The notes beneath the pieces were generated by a model, which saw only the letters and a list, made by a program, of their open reading frames with translations, ran no database searches and had not been told where the DNA came from. This document shows positions 26,407 through 34,869 of a stretch of 64,000 nt of DNA, piece after piece; positions within the stretch are counted from its first letter, which is position 1; each line of letters starts with the position of its first letter. The translations under genes and the position numbers were made by a program. The DNA lies in NCBI RefSeq assembly GCF_000430785.1, contig NZ_AUMR01000012.1, positions 54,851-118,850 on the forward strand, written 5' to 3'. The stretch comes from Ectobacillus panaciterrae DSM 19096. Its GTDB lineage: Bacteria; Bacillota; Bacilli; Bacillales; Bacillaceae_G.

Positions 26407-27121
26407 ATGTCAACTTAGACGCAATAACATTCTTGGTATGCTCAGCTAAGTCTTTCAAATCCAGATTCTTATACTGCTCTTCATAAATCGGCTTTGATAC
26501 CGTTAGCGTAACATGTGCCGGCTTCACTTTATTGCCGTTTGCTTCTAAAATATTGTACGTTCCATCTACCGTTACAGGCAAAATCGGTACGCCTGACTTC
26601 ATAGCTAAATGAAAGCTGCCTGTTTTGAACTCCCCCATCTCTTTTCCTTTACTGCGTGTTCCTTCAGGGAAAATAACGAGAGAATGTCCATCCTTGAGCA
26701 GCTGAATACCCTCTCTAATCGCTTGCAGCGATTGACGGCGGTCGCTCCGGTCCATGAATACGCAGTTCATCAATTCCATCCATGGCGCCACAATCGGAAT
26801 CTTTTTGATTTCGGCTTTCGAAATGAAGCCGATCGGTTTGTTCAGATATCCCATGAGTACAGGAATATCAAAGTTGCTTTGGTGATTGCACACAACAAGT
26901 ACAGCCCGATCTTGCGGCATATGTTCAAGCCCCTTCACTTCTACAGTCGAACCTGATATACCGACCATTCGTTTTCCGAAAAAGTCCGGTGTTTTATGTA
27001 CTAAGCGATCTTTTTCCTCCGGCGGCAAGGTTGGCGGCAGCTTCTTCATTCTGAAAAGCCTCGGTGTGATCCTCAGTAAAAGAAAAAGAAGATAAATTGC
27101 AGTAAAAATAGTCCGAATCAT
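26405..27121 (-). CDS. plsC: 1-acyl-sn-glycerol-3-phosphate acyltransferase
   Basis: Acylates lysophosphatidic acid to phosphatidic acid at the membrane. The 238-residue product has an N-terminal hydrophobic anchor, the catalytic NHQSNFD (HX4D) motif at about residues 73-79, FPEGTRSKG for phosphate binding and PILPVTVDGTY. ATG 27121 follows GGGGG; the open frame to 27211 has no RBS. Monocistronic between two terminators. Confidence 0.92.
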   Translation of the reverse strand: MIRTIFTAIYLLFLLLRITPRLFRMKKLPPTLPPEEKDRLVHKTPDFFGKRMVGISGSTVEVKGLEHMPQDRAVLVVCNHQSNFDIPVLMGYLNKPIGFISKAEIKKIPIVAPWMELMNCVFMDRSDRRQSLQAIREGIQLLKDGHSLVIFPEGTRSKGKEMGEFKTGSFHLAMKSGVPILPVTVDGTYNILEANGNKVKPAHVTLTVSKPIYEEQYKNLDLKDLAEHTKNVIASKLT

Positions 27122-27184
27122 ACAAGACCCCCATCTAAAATACATTCGCTTTTCATTATACAAGACATAGATGAGAAAAAGAAG

Positions 27185-27222
27185 AAAAAACAAAAGTGCC
27201 TCCTCAGGCACTTTTGTTTTTT
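27185..27222 (-). terminator. azoR terminator
   Basis: AAAAAACAAAAGTGCCT and its exact complement around a 4-nt loop, with T-rich ends on both strands; 90 nt beyond the azoR stop. Confidence 0.88.
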
Positions 27223-27311
27223 CTTCTATATAGTCGCTTTGACAAACAGCAGCTGTGCCATCATCTAGCCCCCCGAAGGTTCACGAAGTCGATGGTCAAT
27301 ATCTTTTGTAC

Positions 27312-27947
27312 TTAGAAGCGCTTTGCTGCTTCACGTGCTGCTTCGATTGCTGTTTCTTTAATTTCCGCTGCTTTATCAGAAAACGCTGCCATTCCTTCAA
27401 CAGGAAGATACGCTACATCTGTTACACCCCAAAATGCAAGAACCGCTTGCAAGTGGTTACGGCCAAAGTCCATTGCAGCTGCAGGACCGTCGGAGTAAAT
27501 ACCGCCAGTTGCTTGAATATGAATTGCTTTTTTGCCTTCCAACAAGCCAACAGGACCGTTTTCTGTATACTTAAACGTTTTGCCGGCCATAGACAAGTTA
27601 TCAATGTAAGCTTTCACAACTGGAGGATAGCTGAAGTTCCACATTGGCGTTGCGAAAACGTAACGATCCGCATGGATGAATTGCTCTAGGTTCGCATTCA
27701 TAGCAGCTACTTTTGCTTGTTGGCTTGCGCTTAATTCTTCAAAAGCAACGCCGCCGGCAAGCTTGCCCCATGCTTCCATTACTTCCCCGTCAATCATTGG
27801 AACGCTTGTTTCAAATAAGTCAACCGTTACAACTTCATCAGCTGGATTTGCTTCTTTGTAAGATGCAATAAACGCCTCTGCAACAGCTTTACTGAATGAT
27901 ACCTCGGATGTGTTTGGATTTGCTGTGATAAGTAATACTTGTTTCAT
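27312..27947 (-). CDS. azoR: FMN-dependent NADH-azoreductase / quinone reductase
   Basis: A flavodoxin-fold enzyme reducing quinones and azo compounds with NADH. The 211-residue product shows LLITANPNTSEVSFSKAV (FMN phosphate loop), PMWNFSYPPVVKAYID (isoalloxazine-side motif) and the IQATGGIYSDGPA loop. ATG 27947 follows AAGGAGAGG. A consensus promoter with a near-palindromic operator lies 70-115 bp upstream, as expected for an electrophile-inducible azoreductase under HxlR- or MarR-type repression. Confidence 0.92.
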   Translation of the reverse strand: MKQVLLITANPNTSEVSFSKAVAEAFIASYKEANPADEVVTVDLFETSVPMIDGEVMEAWGKLAGGVAFEELSASQQAKVAAMNANLEQFIHADRYVFATPMWNFSYPPVVKAYIDNLSMAGKTFKYTENGPVGLLEGKKAIHIQATGGIYSDGPAAAMDFGRNHLQAVLAFWGVTDVAYLPVEGMAAFSDKAAEIKETAIEAAREAAKRF

Positions 27948-28017
27948 TTCGTTCCTCTCCTTTATATCTCGCATTAACAAGTCTTTAATCCAAGATTATT
28001 TTTAAAAAAATGATTAA

Positions 28018-28063
28018 CTTACATTACGTAAGTAAGTATATAAAAATACATTTAAAGTGTCAA
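28018..28063 (-). promoter_or_regulatory. azoR promoter and candidate repressor operator
   Basis: TTGACA (28058..28063) - 17 nt - TATACT (28035..28040) on the minus strand. The element CTTAC-A-TTACGTAA-GTAAG (28018..28036), with a perfect TTACGTAA core, overlaps the -10 and the start site. The rest of the gap to 28311 is AT-rich and holds no gene that I see. Confidence 0.7.
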
Positions 28064-28311
28064 CAGAAAACTATGCATTTTATTTTGATTTTTTTAGTTA
28101 CATTTTTGTTACATCTACCTTTACGGTTCAGAATTTTTCGACATTTTATGTCTTTCTTCAACTTTTAAATATTTTGTTATATTACACACATATTTCTTTA
28201 CTAACAAACACGTAACAGTTCTGTGACTTTGCTTGCTCGACTATGTTACAACGCATATCCTTAATATAACATTAACATCGAACCCGTAAATACTGATAAA
28301 AGGTGATGCTA

Positions 28312-28977
28312 TTGCGTATTGTAAAGCGGTTTATGTCGATTCAAATGATTCCGCCGTTGCTTGTTGCAGCGGGGTTCGGAGGAACGACGGTAAGCGTTCA
28401 TAGTCAATATCAGGAAGCAAAACAGCAACACCACGAAGTGCAGAAAGAAATGCAGATGAAAAACGAAGGACTCCAAAAGAAAGTGCAAGAATTGGAGCAA
28501 AAAACGGAACAGATGCAAACTTCGATGCAGCAAAAAGATGTGGAACTGCAACAAAAAGATGCAGAACTCCAACAAACAAAACAGCAACTGCAAGATACGG
28601 AGCATAGAATGGCGGAATCCGGCGTGGATCTTCCGTCTCGGAGCAATGAAGCAGCTGCAGGACGCACCGTATATGTAAAAGCGACCGCCTATTCTGCGGA
28701 CCCTGCTGAAAATGGGGGAACATATAACGGAGAAGTCCTAACAAAAACCGGGTTTAGTTTAACAGATAACCCGAATGCTAAAGTGATTGCCGTTGACCCT
28801 AATGTCATTCCGATTGGAAGTACAGTATGGGTAGAGGGATACGGCTATGCAAAAGCACTGGATACGGGCAGTGCTATTCAAGGAAATCGCATTGATGTTT
28901 TTATAAATGATAAGGAAAAAATGCATGATTGGGGCGTGCGTAATATACAAGTCCGTATTTTAACGGAAGGTCAGTAA
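28312..28977 (+). CDS. 3D (Asp-Asp-Asp) domain cell-wall protein with coiled coil
   Basis: The 221-residue product starts with a hydrophobic export/anchor segment (MIPPLLVAAGFGG), then a Gln-rich coiled coil (about 30-95) containing a QQKDVELQQKDAELQQ repeat, then a C-terminal 3D domain (about 115-221). The domain has the three conserved aspartates in VIAVDPNVIPIGS, ALDTGSAI and RIDVF. 3D domains occur in YocH/Rpf-like and MltA-like wall-lytic proteins. TTG 28312 is 6 nt after AAAGGTG and is the likeliest start; ATG 28306 is too close to that box. Confidence 0.82.
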   Translation: MRIVKRFMSIQMIPPLLVAAGFGGTTVSVHSQYQEAKQQHHEVQKEMQMKNEGLQKKVQELEQKTEQMQTSMQQKDVELQQKDAELQQTKQQLQDTEHRMAESGVDLPSRSNEAAAGRTVYVKATAYSADPAENGGTYNGEVLTKTGFSLTDNPNAKVIAVDPNVIPIGSTVWVEGYGYAKALDTGSAIQGNRIDVFINDKEKMHDWGVRNIQVRILTEGQ

Positions 28978-29016
28978 TGCCCCGCACTTCAAGGCAAATT
29001 GCTTCTTTATATATAG

Positions 29017-29047
29017 GAAAAACCCTGCTTTTTGCAGGGTTTTTTAT
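29017..29047. terminator. bidirectional terminator between the 3D protein and PBP genes
   Basis: AAAACCCTGC/GCAGGGTTTT stem with T-rich tails on both strands. Confidence 0.88.
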
Positions 29048-31048
29048 TTATTTTCGCATCGTATTTTCAAAGACGTGCTTCACTTTATTCACTACATAAC
29101 TGCTTCCGCCTCGCGTCTTCACGTCCTCTATCATCACAGCGACTATCATGTTTGGATTGACGGCATCATAGGCAACGAACCAACCGTTTTCTTGTCCTTC
29201 CTCTCCTTTTTCCCTCTTCAATTCGGCCGTTCCAGTTTTCCCCGCTAAAGAAGCTCCCTCTATTTTCGCTCCTCTGCCGGTCCCTTCCGCATCGTTCACG
29301 ACCTTCACAAGTGCTGCATTCAGCATCTTTGCATTCTCAGCGGATATAACGTTTTCTTTCCATGCTTTACCCGTGTTTTCTCCTTCTTTCAAAGACGGTA
29401 CAGGAATCGTACCGCCTGTTACAAAAGGCGCATACGACAGCGCCAGATGAAGGGATGTCATCACAACCTCGCCCTGCCCATATGCCGTATCTGCAAGCTG
29501 GATATCATTTTTGATTCCTTTCGCTGCAATCGTCGATTCTTGAAATGGATATTTGAGCGGGAGCTTTTCTGCAAAACCGAATTTCTTTGCCTCTTCTGCA
29601 AATTTTTCTTTGCCGATTTTCAGCCCTTCTTGAGCAAAGTAAACATTGTCAGAGTAAACCATTGCCTTCTCCAAATTGATTGGACTTGCGTCTTTAACGC
29701 GTGTTACATAATAATTTCCCCAAGAAGAGTCCTTCGCCCACTGCAATCCGGGGATTTGCTTTTCTTCTTGCGGATTCAAGGTTTTTGTATTTAAGCCTAT
29801 AGCTGCTGTAATCGGTTTGAATACAGACCCGGGCGCATAAGCCTGTGTAAAGCGGTTTAACAGCGGTTTCTTCTGATCAGCGTTCAAAGCTTCCCATTGA
29901 GAGGATTTCATTCCTCTTACAAAAGTGTTCGGATCAAAAGAAGGGCTGCTTACAAGCGCCAATACATTTCCTGTTTTCGGATCGACTGCTCCGGCAGTGC
30001 CTGCATCGCTCTTCATTTCGTTATACAGTTCTTTTTGCAGGTTTGTATTGATTGTAACTGTAAGGGTCTCTCCGTCTTTTGCAGGCTTTTCCGCCAGCTG
30101 CCCCTTCTCTTTCTTATTGGCATCTATTATGTAAATACGGCCGCCGTTCTCGCCCCGCAATTCATTTTCGTATACTTGTTCAAGCCCCCTCTTTCCGATC
30201 GTATCCCCAGCTTTATACCCTTTTAAGGTTTTCAATTCCTCCGCAGTAATTTCTCCAACGTAACCCGTTAAGTGACCGGCAGCCTCTTTCAGAGGGTATG
30301 TACGCATAGGCTTATTTACTATTTTGACGCCCGGCAAGCTCGTATAGTCGTTATGATTTGCTTCATCAGGAAGAATTGCCAATGGCACGAACAAATTTGA
30401 TTGTACCCATTTCTCCTTCAGCTTCTTATCAATCTCTTCTGTTGTTATGCCAAGCATCTTTGCTAATGACTCTTTTGTTGTCTGTGCGGTCTCTCCCAGC
30501 TTTTCAGGAACAATCCCGACTTGATAGGCTGTTCCGTTTATCGCAAGCCCGTTTCCTTTTTGGTCGAGAATCTCACCTCGCTTTGCCGGATACGGCTTTA
30601 TTCTGACTTCATCGCCTTTTTGCATAGACGGAAAAAGAAGCGACGGGTTCCAGACGATTTTCCACTCTTCCTTCTCACCCTTCTTTTCTTTTACGAGTGC
30701 AGCATGGTGATCAAATGAAATAGTGCCTGCAACAGTGTTTATTTTTGCTTTATAATGCAAGTCCGTCTTTTCTTTATCTTGTTGCTTCTTCTCCTTTGTT
30801 TCGGCAAGTTCAGCTGTCACTTGGCTCACTTCAATGCTGCTATAAATATTCTCATAACGTTTTACAAAGTCTTCTTTAGAGACTTCTTTCTTCGAATCGC
30901 TTGAAAGCTGTTCGTACATCTTGCTGAATTCTTGCTTGTTCCAGGCCTGGATGTACGCCTTCATCGTTTCCTCCGGCTGCGGCTCTTTATTGCATGCTGC
31001 CAAAGAAGCGAAACAGCATAACAGCAGGATTCCCCAAATCTTTTTCAT
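29048..31048 (-). CDS. penicillin-binding protein, PBP3/PbpC-like (MecA_N + transpeptidase)
   Basis: A 666-residue class B PBP that cross-links peptidoglycan. Order: lipobox LAAC (Cys19), NTF2-like MecA_N domain (about 25-145), PBP dimer domain with RGEILDQKGNGLA (about 155-310), transpeptidase domain with SVFK (SxxK), YSDN (SxN) and KTGTAE. This is the B. subtilis PBP3 (PbpC) layout, which resembles the staphylococcal PBP2a family in architecture. Intrinsic low beta-lactam affinity is possible but not shown. A GGGGGG RBS precedes ATG 31048. Confidence 0.9.
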   Translation of the reverse strand: MKKIWGILLLCCFASLAACNKEPQPEETMKAYIQAWNKQEFSKMYEQLSSDSKKEVSKEDFVKRYENIYSSIEVSQVTAELAETKEKKQQDKEKTDLHYKAKINTVAGTISFDHHAALVKEKKGEKEEWKIVWNPSLLFPSMQKGDEVRIKPYPAKRGEILDQKGNGLAINGTAYQVGIVPEKLGETAQTTKESLAKMLGITTEEIDKKLKEKWVQSNLFVPLAILPDEANHNDYTSLPGVKIVNKPMRTYPLKEAAGHLTGYVGEITAEELKTLKGYKAGDTIGKRGLEQVYENELRGENGGRIYIIDANKKEKGQLAEKPAKDGETLTVTINTNLQKELYNEMKSDAGTAGAVDPKTGNVLALVSSPSFDPNTFVRGMKSSQWEALNADQKKPLLNRFTQAYAPGSVFKPITAAIGLNTKTLNPQEEKQIPGLQWAKDSSWGNYYVTRVKDASPINLEKAMVYSDNVYFAQEGLKIGKEKFAEEAKKFGFAEKLPLKYPFQESTIAAKGIKNDIQLADTAYGQGEVVMTSLHLALSYAPFVTGGTIPVPSLKEGENTGKAWKENVISAENAKMLNAALVKVVNDAEGTGRGAKIEGASLAGKTGTAELKREKGEEGQENGWFVAYDAVNPNMIVAVMIEDVKTRGGSSYVVNKVKHVFENTMRK

Positions 31049-31107
31049 CTCTATCCCCCCTATATCTATCCATTTCCATTATAATACAAATTTGCAATGA
31101 ACAACGA

Positions 31108-31137
31108 AAAAAGAACCGGTTTTTACCAGTTCTTTTG
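31108..31137 (-). terminator. dfrA terminator
   Basis: AAAGAACTGG/CCGGTTCTTT stem with a run of T on the minus strand, overlapping the last dfrA codons. Confidence 0.8.
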
Positions 31138-31620
31138 TTTCTTTTCATATACCGTGAAATAATACTCATACGGATTTTTTTCATCCTGCACGCCCTGCTC
31201 GCGTGAAACTTCTTGCCACTCGGCCTCAGAAATTTCCGGAAACCATGTATCCCCTGTAAACAATTCCTCAATATACGTAATATAGAGACGTTCCGCCGCA
31301 GGCAATGCTTCTTGAAACAGTTCTGCACCGCCGATTACGAATACTTCCTCCGCAGTCGAAGCAAATCGCTCCAATAGCTCGCTTATAGAGTGAACAACCG
31401 TGCACCCCTCTGCCTGGTATTCTTTATTGCGTGTAACAATAATGTTTTCTCTTCCAGGCAGCGGCTTTCCGATGGATTCAAACGTCTTTCGTCCCATGAT
31501 AATGGGATGCCCCATTGTCGTTTTCTTAAAATAAGCCAAGTCCGCCGGCAAGCGCCACGGCAAATCGTTATGGCTGCCAATCAAGCGATTTTGATCCATT
31601 GCTACAATCAGTGAAATCAT
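31123..31620 (-). CDS. dfrA: dihydrofolate reductase
   Basis: Reduces dihydrofolate to tetrahydrofolate with NADPH. The 165-residue product has ISLIVAMDQNRLIG, the substrate-site LPWRLPADLAYFKK, MGRKTFESIGKPLPGR (NADPH loop) and VIGGAELF. ATG 31620 follows GGGAGG; the frame to 31677 is not supported by an RBS. It lies downstream of thyA on the same strand, the usual folate/thymidylate cluster. Confidence 0.93.
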   Translation of the reverse strand: MISLIVAMDQNRLIGSHNDLPWRLPADLAYFKKTTMGHPIIMGRKTFESIGKPLPGRENIIVTRNKEYQAEGCTVVHSISELLERFASTAEEVFVIGGAELFQEALPAAERLYITYIEELFTGDTWFPEISEAEWQEVSREQGVQDEKNPYEYYFTVYEKKQKNW

Positions 31621-31701
31621 ACAAAATCCTCCCATACGAATGTATAAACTGTCTATCATTTTAGCATACTTTTCCATGCTTGCGGAATGGAACTTGCCAT
31701 T

Positions 31702-32226
31702 TTAGACTGTATAATGCACCTGTACAAATTCGTTCATCCTCTTTGTTTCTTTTAAATGCAGCTTCATTTTTGGATTGTCGTTCTTAAATAAAGGAATGCC
31801 CTTTTCTAAAATAACAGGGATGTACGTAAGGATAAATTCGTCCACTGCCCCAGCCTTCATGAAAGCGTCCAATATGCCGGCTCCGCCTACGAGCCAAATA
31901 TTCTGCCCCTTCCCCTGTTTCAGCCTGCAGACAAAATTGTTTACATCTTCATTCACAAACTCCGCATGTTCATCTTTTCCCATTTGCGTACCGGAAAAAA
32001 CATAGCACTTCTTTTCGGCGTACGGAAAAGGTACATCAAAACCGAGGATTTGATTGTAGGTCGCTTTGCCCATCACGACTGTGTCAATTGTTTCAAAAAA
32101 GCTTTTGTATCCGTTGTCGCCCTCGCCGCCTGCCTCCTCTAGCCAATCGACACCCCCGTTTTCGTCCGCGATGTACCCATCCAAGCTTACTGCGATATAC
32201 AAAATAACCTTTCTATCCTTATTCAT
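31702..32226 (-). CDS. dihydrofolate reductase-like protein (RibD C-terminal fold, YyaP family)
   Basis: A 174-residue oxidoreductase-fold protein with ILYIAVSLDGYIAD at the start, VVMGKATYNQI, and the LVGGAGILDAFMKAGAVDEFIL block of RibD-C proteins. It resembles DHFR in fold but lacks DHFR substrate motifs, and its substrate is unknown. Its placement between thyA and dfrA makes a pteridine-related role tempting but unproven. Confidence 0.85.
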   Translation of the reverse strand: MNKDRKVILYIAVSLDGYIADENGGVDWLEEAGGEGDNGYKSFFETIDTVVMGKATYNQILGFDVPFPYAEKKCYVFSGTQMGKDEHAEFVNEDVNNFVCRLKQGKGQNIWLVGGAGILDAFMKAGAVDEFILTYIPVILEKGIPLFKNDNPKMKLHLKETKRMNEFVQVHYTV

Positions 32227-32417
32227 GTTTCGTTTCCCCCTTGTTCCTCTTCTTTTTTCCCCACGTCATAATCCTACTATATAATTACGAAAAAAATTGT
32301 CATGTTCATTGTCCAAATCAAAAAGGCTCCTTGGTATTATCATATACATGAATGTGAACAGAAAATTCACGGCATAGCTGCTGGCAAATGCATTCGGGGT
32401 TTTGATTAGAACATGAT

Positions 32418-32450
32418 AAAAAGACACTCTCCTATACAGGGAGTGTCTTG
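32418..32450 (-). terminator. thyA terminator
   Basis: AAGACACTCCCTG/CAGGAGAGTGTCTT-type stem with TTTTTATC on the minus strand. Confidence 0.85.
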
Positions 32451-32457
32451 CTGCAGA

Positions 32458-33414
32458 TTATACCGCAACCGGGGCCTTGATAGCCGGATGCGGATCATAT
32501 TCGATCAATTCGATATCTTCTACTTCAACATCAAAAACCGACGCAATGCTTTGGTTGATTTTTAATGCAGGAAACGGCTTTGGTTCGCGAGCCAGCTGCA
32601 TTTGCACTTGCTCGATGTGATTTGTGTAGATATGCGCATCTCCTAATGTATGAACGAAGTCGCCAACCTCTAATCCGCACTCATGCGCAATTAAGTGAGT
32701 GAGGAGCGCATAGCTTGCAATATTAAAAGGAATGCCTAGGAAAATGTCACCGCTGCGCTGATACAGCTGACAGGACAGCTTTCCGTCCGCCACATAAAAC
32801 TGAAACATAGTATGACAAGGCGGCAGCGCCATAGACGGCACATCCTCGGGCGACCACGCCGAAACGATGAGACGTCTGGAATCCGGATTCATTTTAATCG
32901 TTTCAATGACATCTTTTAGCTGATCAATTGTTTCTCCCGTTGAGGTTTTCCATGCTCTCCACTGCTTGCCGTATATATTTCCAAGGTCGCCGTATGTGCG
33001 CGCAAATTCATCATCCTCAAGAATTTGCTTTTTAAACAGCTCCATTTGCTCTTCATACTGTTTGTTAAATGCTTCATCCTCTTGTGAACGAAGACCAAAA
33101 TCCGCCATATCCGGACCTTTGTATGCCTCGCTCTCTACCCATTTTTTAAAAGCCCACTCGTTCCATATATTATTGTTATGCTGCAATAAGTAGCGGATGT
33201 TCGTGTCGCCTTTCATAAACCAAAGCAGTTCGCTCACAATGAGACGAAAAGGAATTCGCTTCGTTGTCAAAAGAGGGAATCCTTCTTTTAAATTGAAACG
33301 CATTTGGTACCCGAACGCAGAAAACGTGCCCGTTCCGGTCCGGTCTTCTTTTTTCGTCCCATTCTCCAAGACATGGCGGCACATGTTCAGATATTCGTAT
33401 TCAGCATGCTTCAT
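32458..33414 (-). CDS. thyA: thymidylate synthase
   Basis: Methylates dUMP to dTMP using methylene-tetrahydrofolate. The 318-residue length equals the B. cereus-type ThyA. Seen: [32 protein letters not shown], the catalytic Cys in [35 protein letters not shown] and YTNHIEQ. The start at 33414 has an AAAGGAAAGAGGG box; the frame extends upstream with no RBS. Confidence 0.95.
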   Translation of the reverse strand: MKHAEYEYLNMCRHVLENGTKKEDRTGTGTFSAFGYQMRFNLKEGFPLLTTKRIPFRLIVSELLWFMKGDTNIRYLLQHNNNIWNEWAFKKWVESEAYKGPDMADFGLRSQEDEAFNKQYEEQMELFKKQILEDDEFARTYGDLGNIYGKQWRAWKTSTGETIDQLKDVIETIKMNPDSRRLIVSAWSPEDVPSMALPPCHTMFQFYVADGKLSCQLYQRSGDIFLGIPFNIASYALLTHLIAHECGLEVGDFVHTLGDAHIYTNHIEQVQMQLAREPKPFPALKINQSIASVFDVEVEDIELIEYDPHPAIKAPVAV

Positions 33415-33564
33415 ATTATCCCTCTTTCCTTTCTCATTCAAAACCTGATACGGCCTATCTAAAAAAGTGAATGCCTTCTGCCTGTATCTTTCTATATACA
33501 TTCACCACTATGACAATTGTGCCCTGCATATGAGTTGAGGTCAAGAGTTGATTTTTTTAAGAAA

Positions 33565-33670
33565 AACGGAGCCGGCTCGTTCAGGCGCAGAATCTAAGGT
33601 TCTCCGTCCTAAAAAGCGCTTTTTGCTTTTTTGTAGCGGAGGTTCTTAGGTGACCCGGCGGAGTTAGCCA
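33565..33670. repeat. intergenic palindromic element A
   Basis: A GC-rich foldable block between thyA and the 50-residue gene. It begins CGGAGCCGGCTCG, contains CTAAGGTTCTCCG facing CGGAGGTTCTTAG across an AAAGCGCTTTTTGCTTTT centre, and closes with CCGGCGGAGTTAGCC. It shares the CGGAGC/CCGGC vocabulary with element B (38394..38476) and with a short scrap before aspS2. Probably a REP-like dispersed element rather than a gene. Confidence 0.6.
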
Positions 33671-33702
33671 TTTCCCCAATTTGTAAACTCTTATAATGTA
33701 GC

Positions 33703-33737
33703 AAAAAAAAGATGCAGGAGCTTTCTCCTACATCTCT
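33703..33737 (-). terminator. terminator of the 50-residue gene
   Basis: AGATGTAGGAG/CTCCTGCATCT stem followed by eight T on the minus strand. Confidence 0.9.
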
Positions 33738-33880
33738 TTTCGGATCATATCTGCAATTTCTAGCAGCTCTTTCCTGCTGATTTTCACTTTGTCGAACGGT
33801 GTTTTATGGCCATTATACTGTACAATTTCCACATTGTCTTCTACGATATCGGCTTTTGTATGCTTGTTCACTTGAAACAT
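33728..33880 (-). CDS. 50-residue protein of unknown function
   Basis: I do not recognise it. ATG 33880 follows AAGGAGG at good spacing, and a strong terminator ends it, so it is a real transcription unit. The product starts MFQVNKHTKADI, is rich in Lys, Val and Ile, and ends LLEIADMIRKEM; it looks soluble. It follows ypjP on the same strand. Confidence 0.75.
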   Translation of the reverse strand: MFQVNKHTKADIVEDNVEIVQYNGHKTPFDKVKISRKELLEIADMIRKEM

Positions 33881-33929
33881 GACAAAACCTCCTTGTATTT
33901 CTAGGTTGCCCAAAGTTTTCATTCCATAC

Positions 33930-33964
33930 AAAAGGGACAAGCAATTTGATGCTTGTCCCTTTCT
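33930..33964 (-). terminator. ypjP terminator
   Basis: AAAGGGACAAGCA/TGCTTGTCCCTTT hairpin with T-rich tail. Confidence 0.88.
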
Positions 33965-33965
33965 T

Positions 33966-34556
33966 TTATGAGAGCCATTGCGGCGGTTGATTTTTGCCCC
34001 AATAGATTTTTCCAAGCTCATGATGGGCAAAGAAGCCGTCATCGCTGCTGTGGTAATGAAAATCGAAATAATATCCTTCTTTTGGCGGATGATCGCGTCT
34101 TACGTGGAAACGAAGCAAATCTTTTCCTGTACGCGTATCGTATACATGAAAGATTTTTTCATTTTCTCCGCCCTTTGGACGCTGAGAGAACGCTAAATGC
34201 GATAACGAATCAGAAGGCTGCTGCTCTGTAAAAGCTGTTAACGTTTCCTCCATACGCGGCAAAATGTCAGCTTCGAATTGTTGTTCAATGGCCGGCCCGA
34301 TTTTAGAGCCGAATTTCATCATGGACTGCTTCTCCGCTTCTTCCCTTGCATATGTAATGAAGGCAACGGACGTCAATTGACTATCTTCTAATGAGAGCTC
34401 TTGCGTTTCCTCCTGAGCACGAGAGGCTTGCTCCATATTTTGCTTCGTAGACCTGTCCGCTTTCGCATTATCTAATAATACAGCGGGCGGCGTAACCAAT
34501 CCAAAAGTAAGGACAGTAATGAGCGTGACAAGTGTTTTCTTCATCCAATTTGGCAT
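33966..34556 (-). CDS. ypjP: YpjP family protein
   Basis: A 196-residue protein with an N-terminal signal/anchor (MKKTLVTLITVLTFGLVTPPA) and a C-terminal conserved block (KIFHVYDTRTG, LLRFHVRRDHPP, GYYFDFHYH, ELGKIYW). This closely matches what I recall of B. subtilis YpjP, which also lies beside the thymidylate synthase/DHFR genes. Function unknown; probably envelope-located. ATG 34556 follows GGGGGGAG. Confidence 0.88.
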   Translation of the reverse strand: MPNWMKKTLVTLITVLTFGLVTPPAVLLDNAKADRSTKQNMEQASRAQEETQELSLEDSQLTSVAFITYAREEAEKQSMMKFGSKIGPAIEQQFEADILPRMEETLTAFTEQQPSDSLSHLAFSQRPKGGENEKIFHVYDTRTGKDLLRFHVRRDHPPKEGYYFDFHYHSSDDGFFAHHELGKIYWGKNQPPQWLS

Positions 34557-34757
34557 GCGTTCTCCCCCCTTTCTCTCTCTCGGTACATGCAAACGCAAGC
34601 ATTTTTTATATTTTTCATTATACAAAACTTATTTTCCTAATTATATTACAATTTCATGAACTTAGCGTACAAGTTTTACAAGGGACATGTATATTTTTAC
34701 TAGAAATGTCATAAAATTTTAACAATTGGATATCCTGCTTACAAAGGAGTAGATAAA

Positions 34758-34835
34758 ATGAGCTTGAATATGGTGTATTTCCTCATTAGCCTTGGAACGC
34801 TTGTCTTCTTCATATATCAAAACATTACAGACTAA
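34758..34835 (+). CDS. 25-residue single-pass membrane peptide
   Basis: AAAGGAG lies 8 nt before ATG 34758, opening a 25-codon ORF (MSLNMVYFLISLGTLVFFIYQ..., ending NITD) that is almost wholly one transmembrane helix, and a terminator follows immediately. RBS, hydrophobic pattern and terminator support a real small gene; no family recognised. Confidence 0.65.
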   Translation: MSLNMVYFLISLGTLVFFIYQNITD

Positions 34836-34869
34836 AAGGAAAGGGATTTGCATCTCTTCCTTTTTTTAT
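34834..34869. terminator. terminator between the 25-codon gene and the ABC permease
   Basis: AAGGAAAGGGAT/ATCTCTTCCTT hairpin followed by seven T on the plus strand. Confidence 0.75.

Noticed and set aside
33728..34042. 104-codon reading of the 50-residue gene
   Set aside because: The longer frame runs through the ypjP terminator and overlaps ypjP; the AAGGAGG box fixes the start at 33880.
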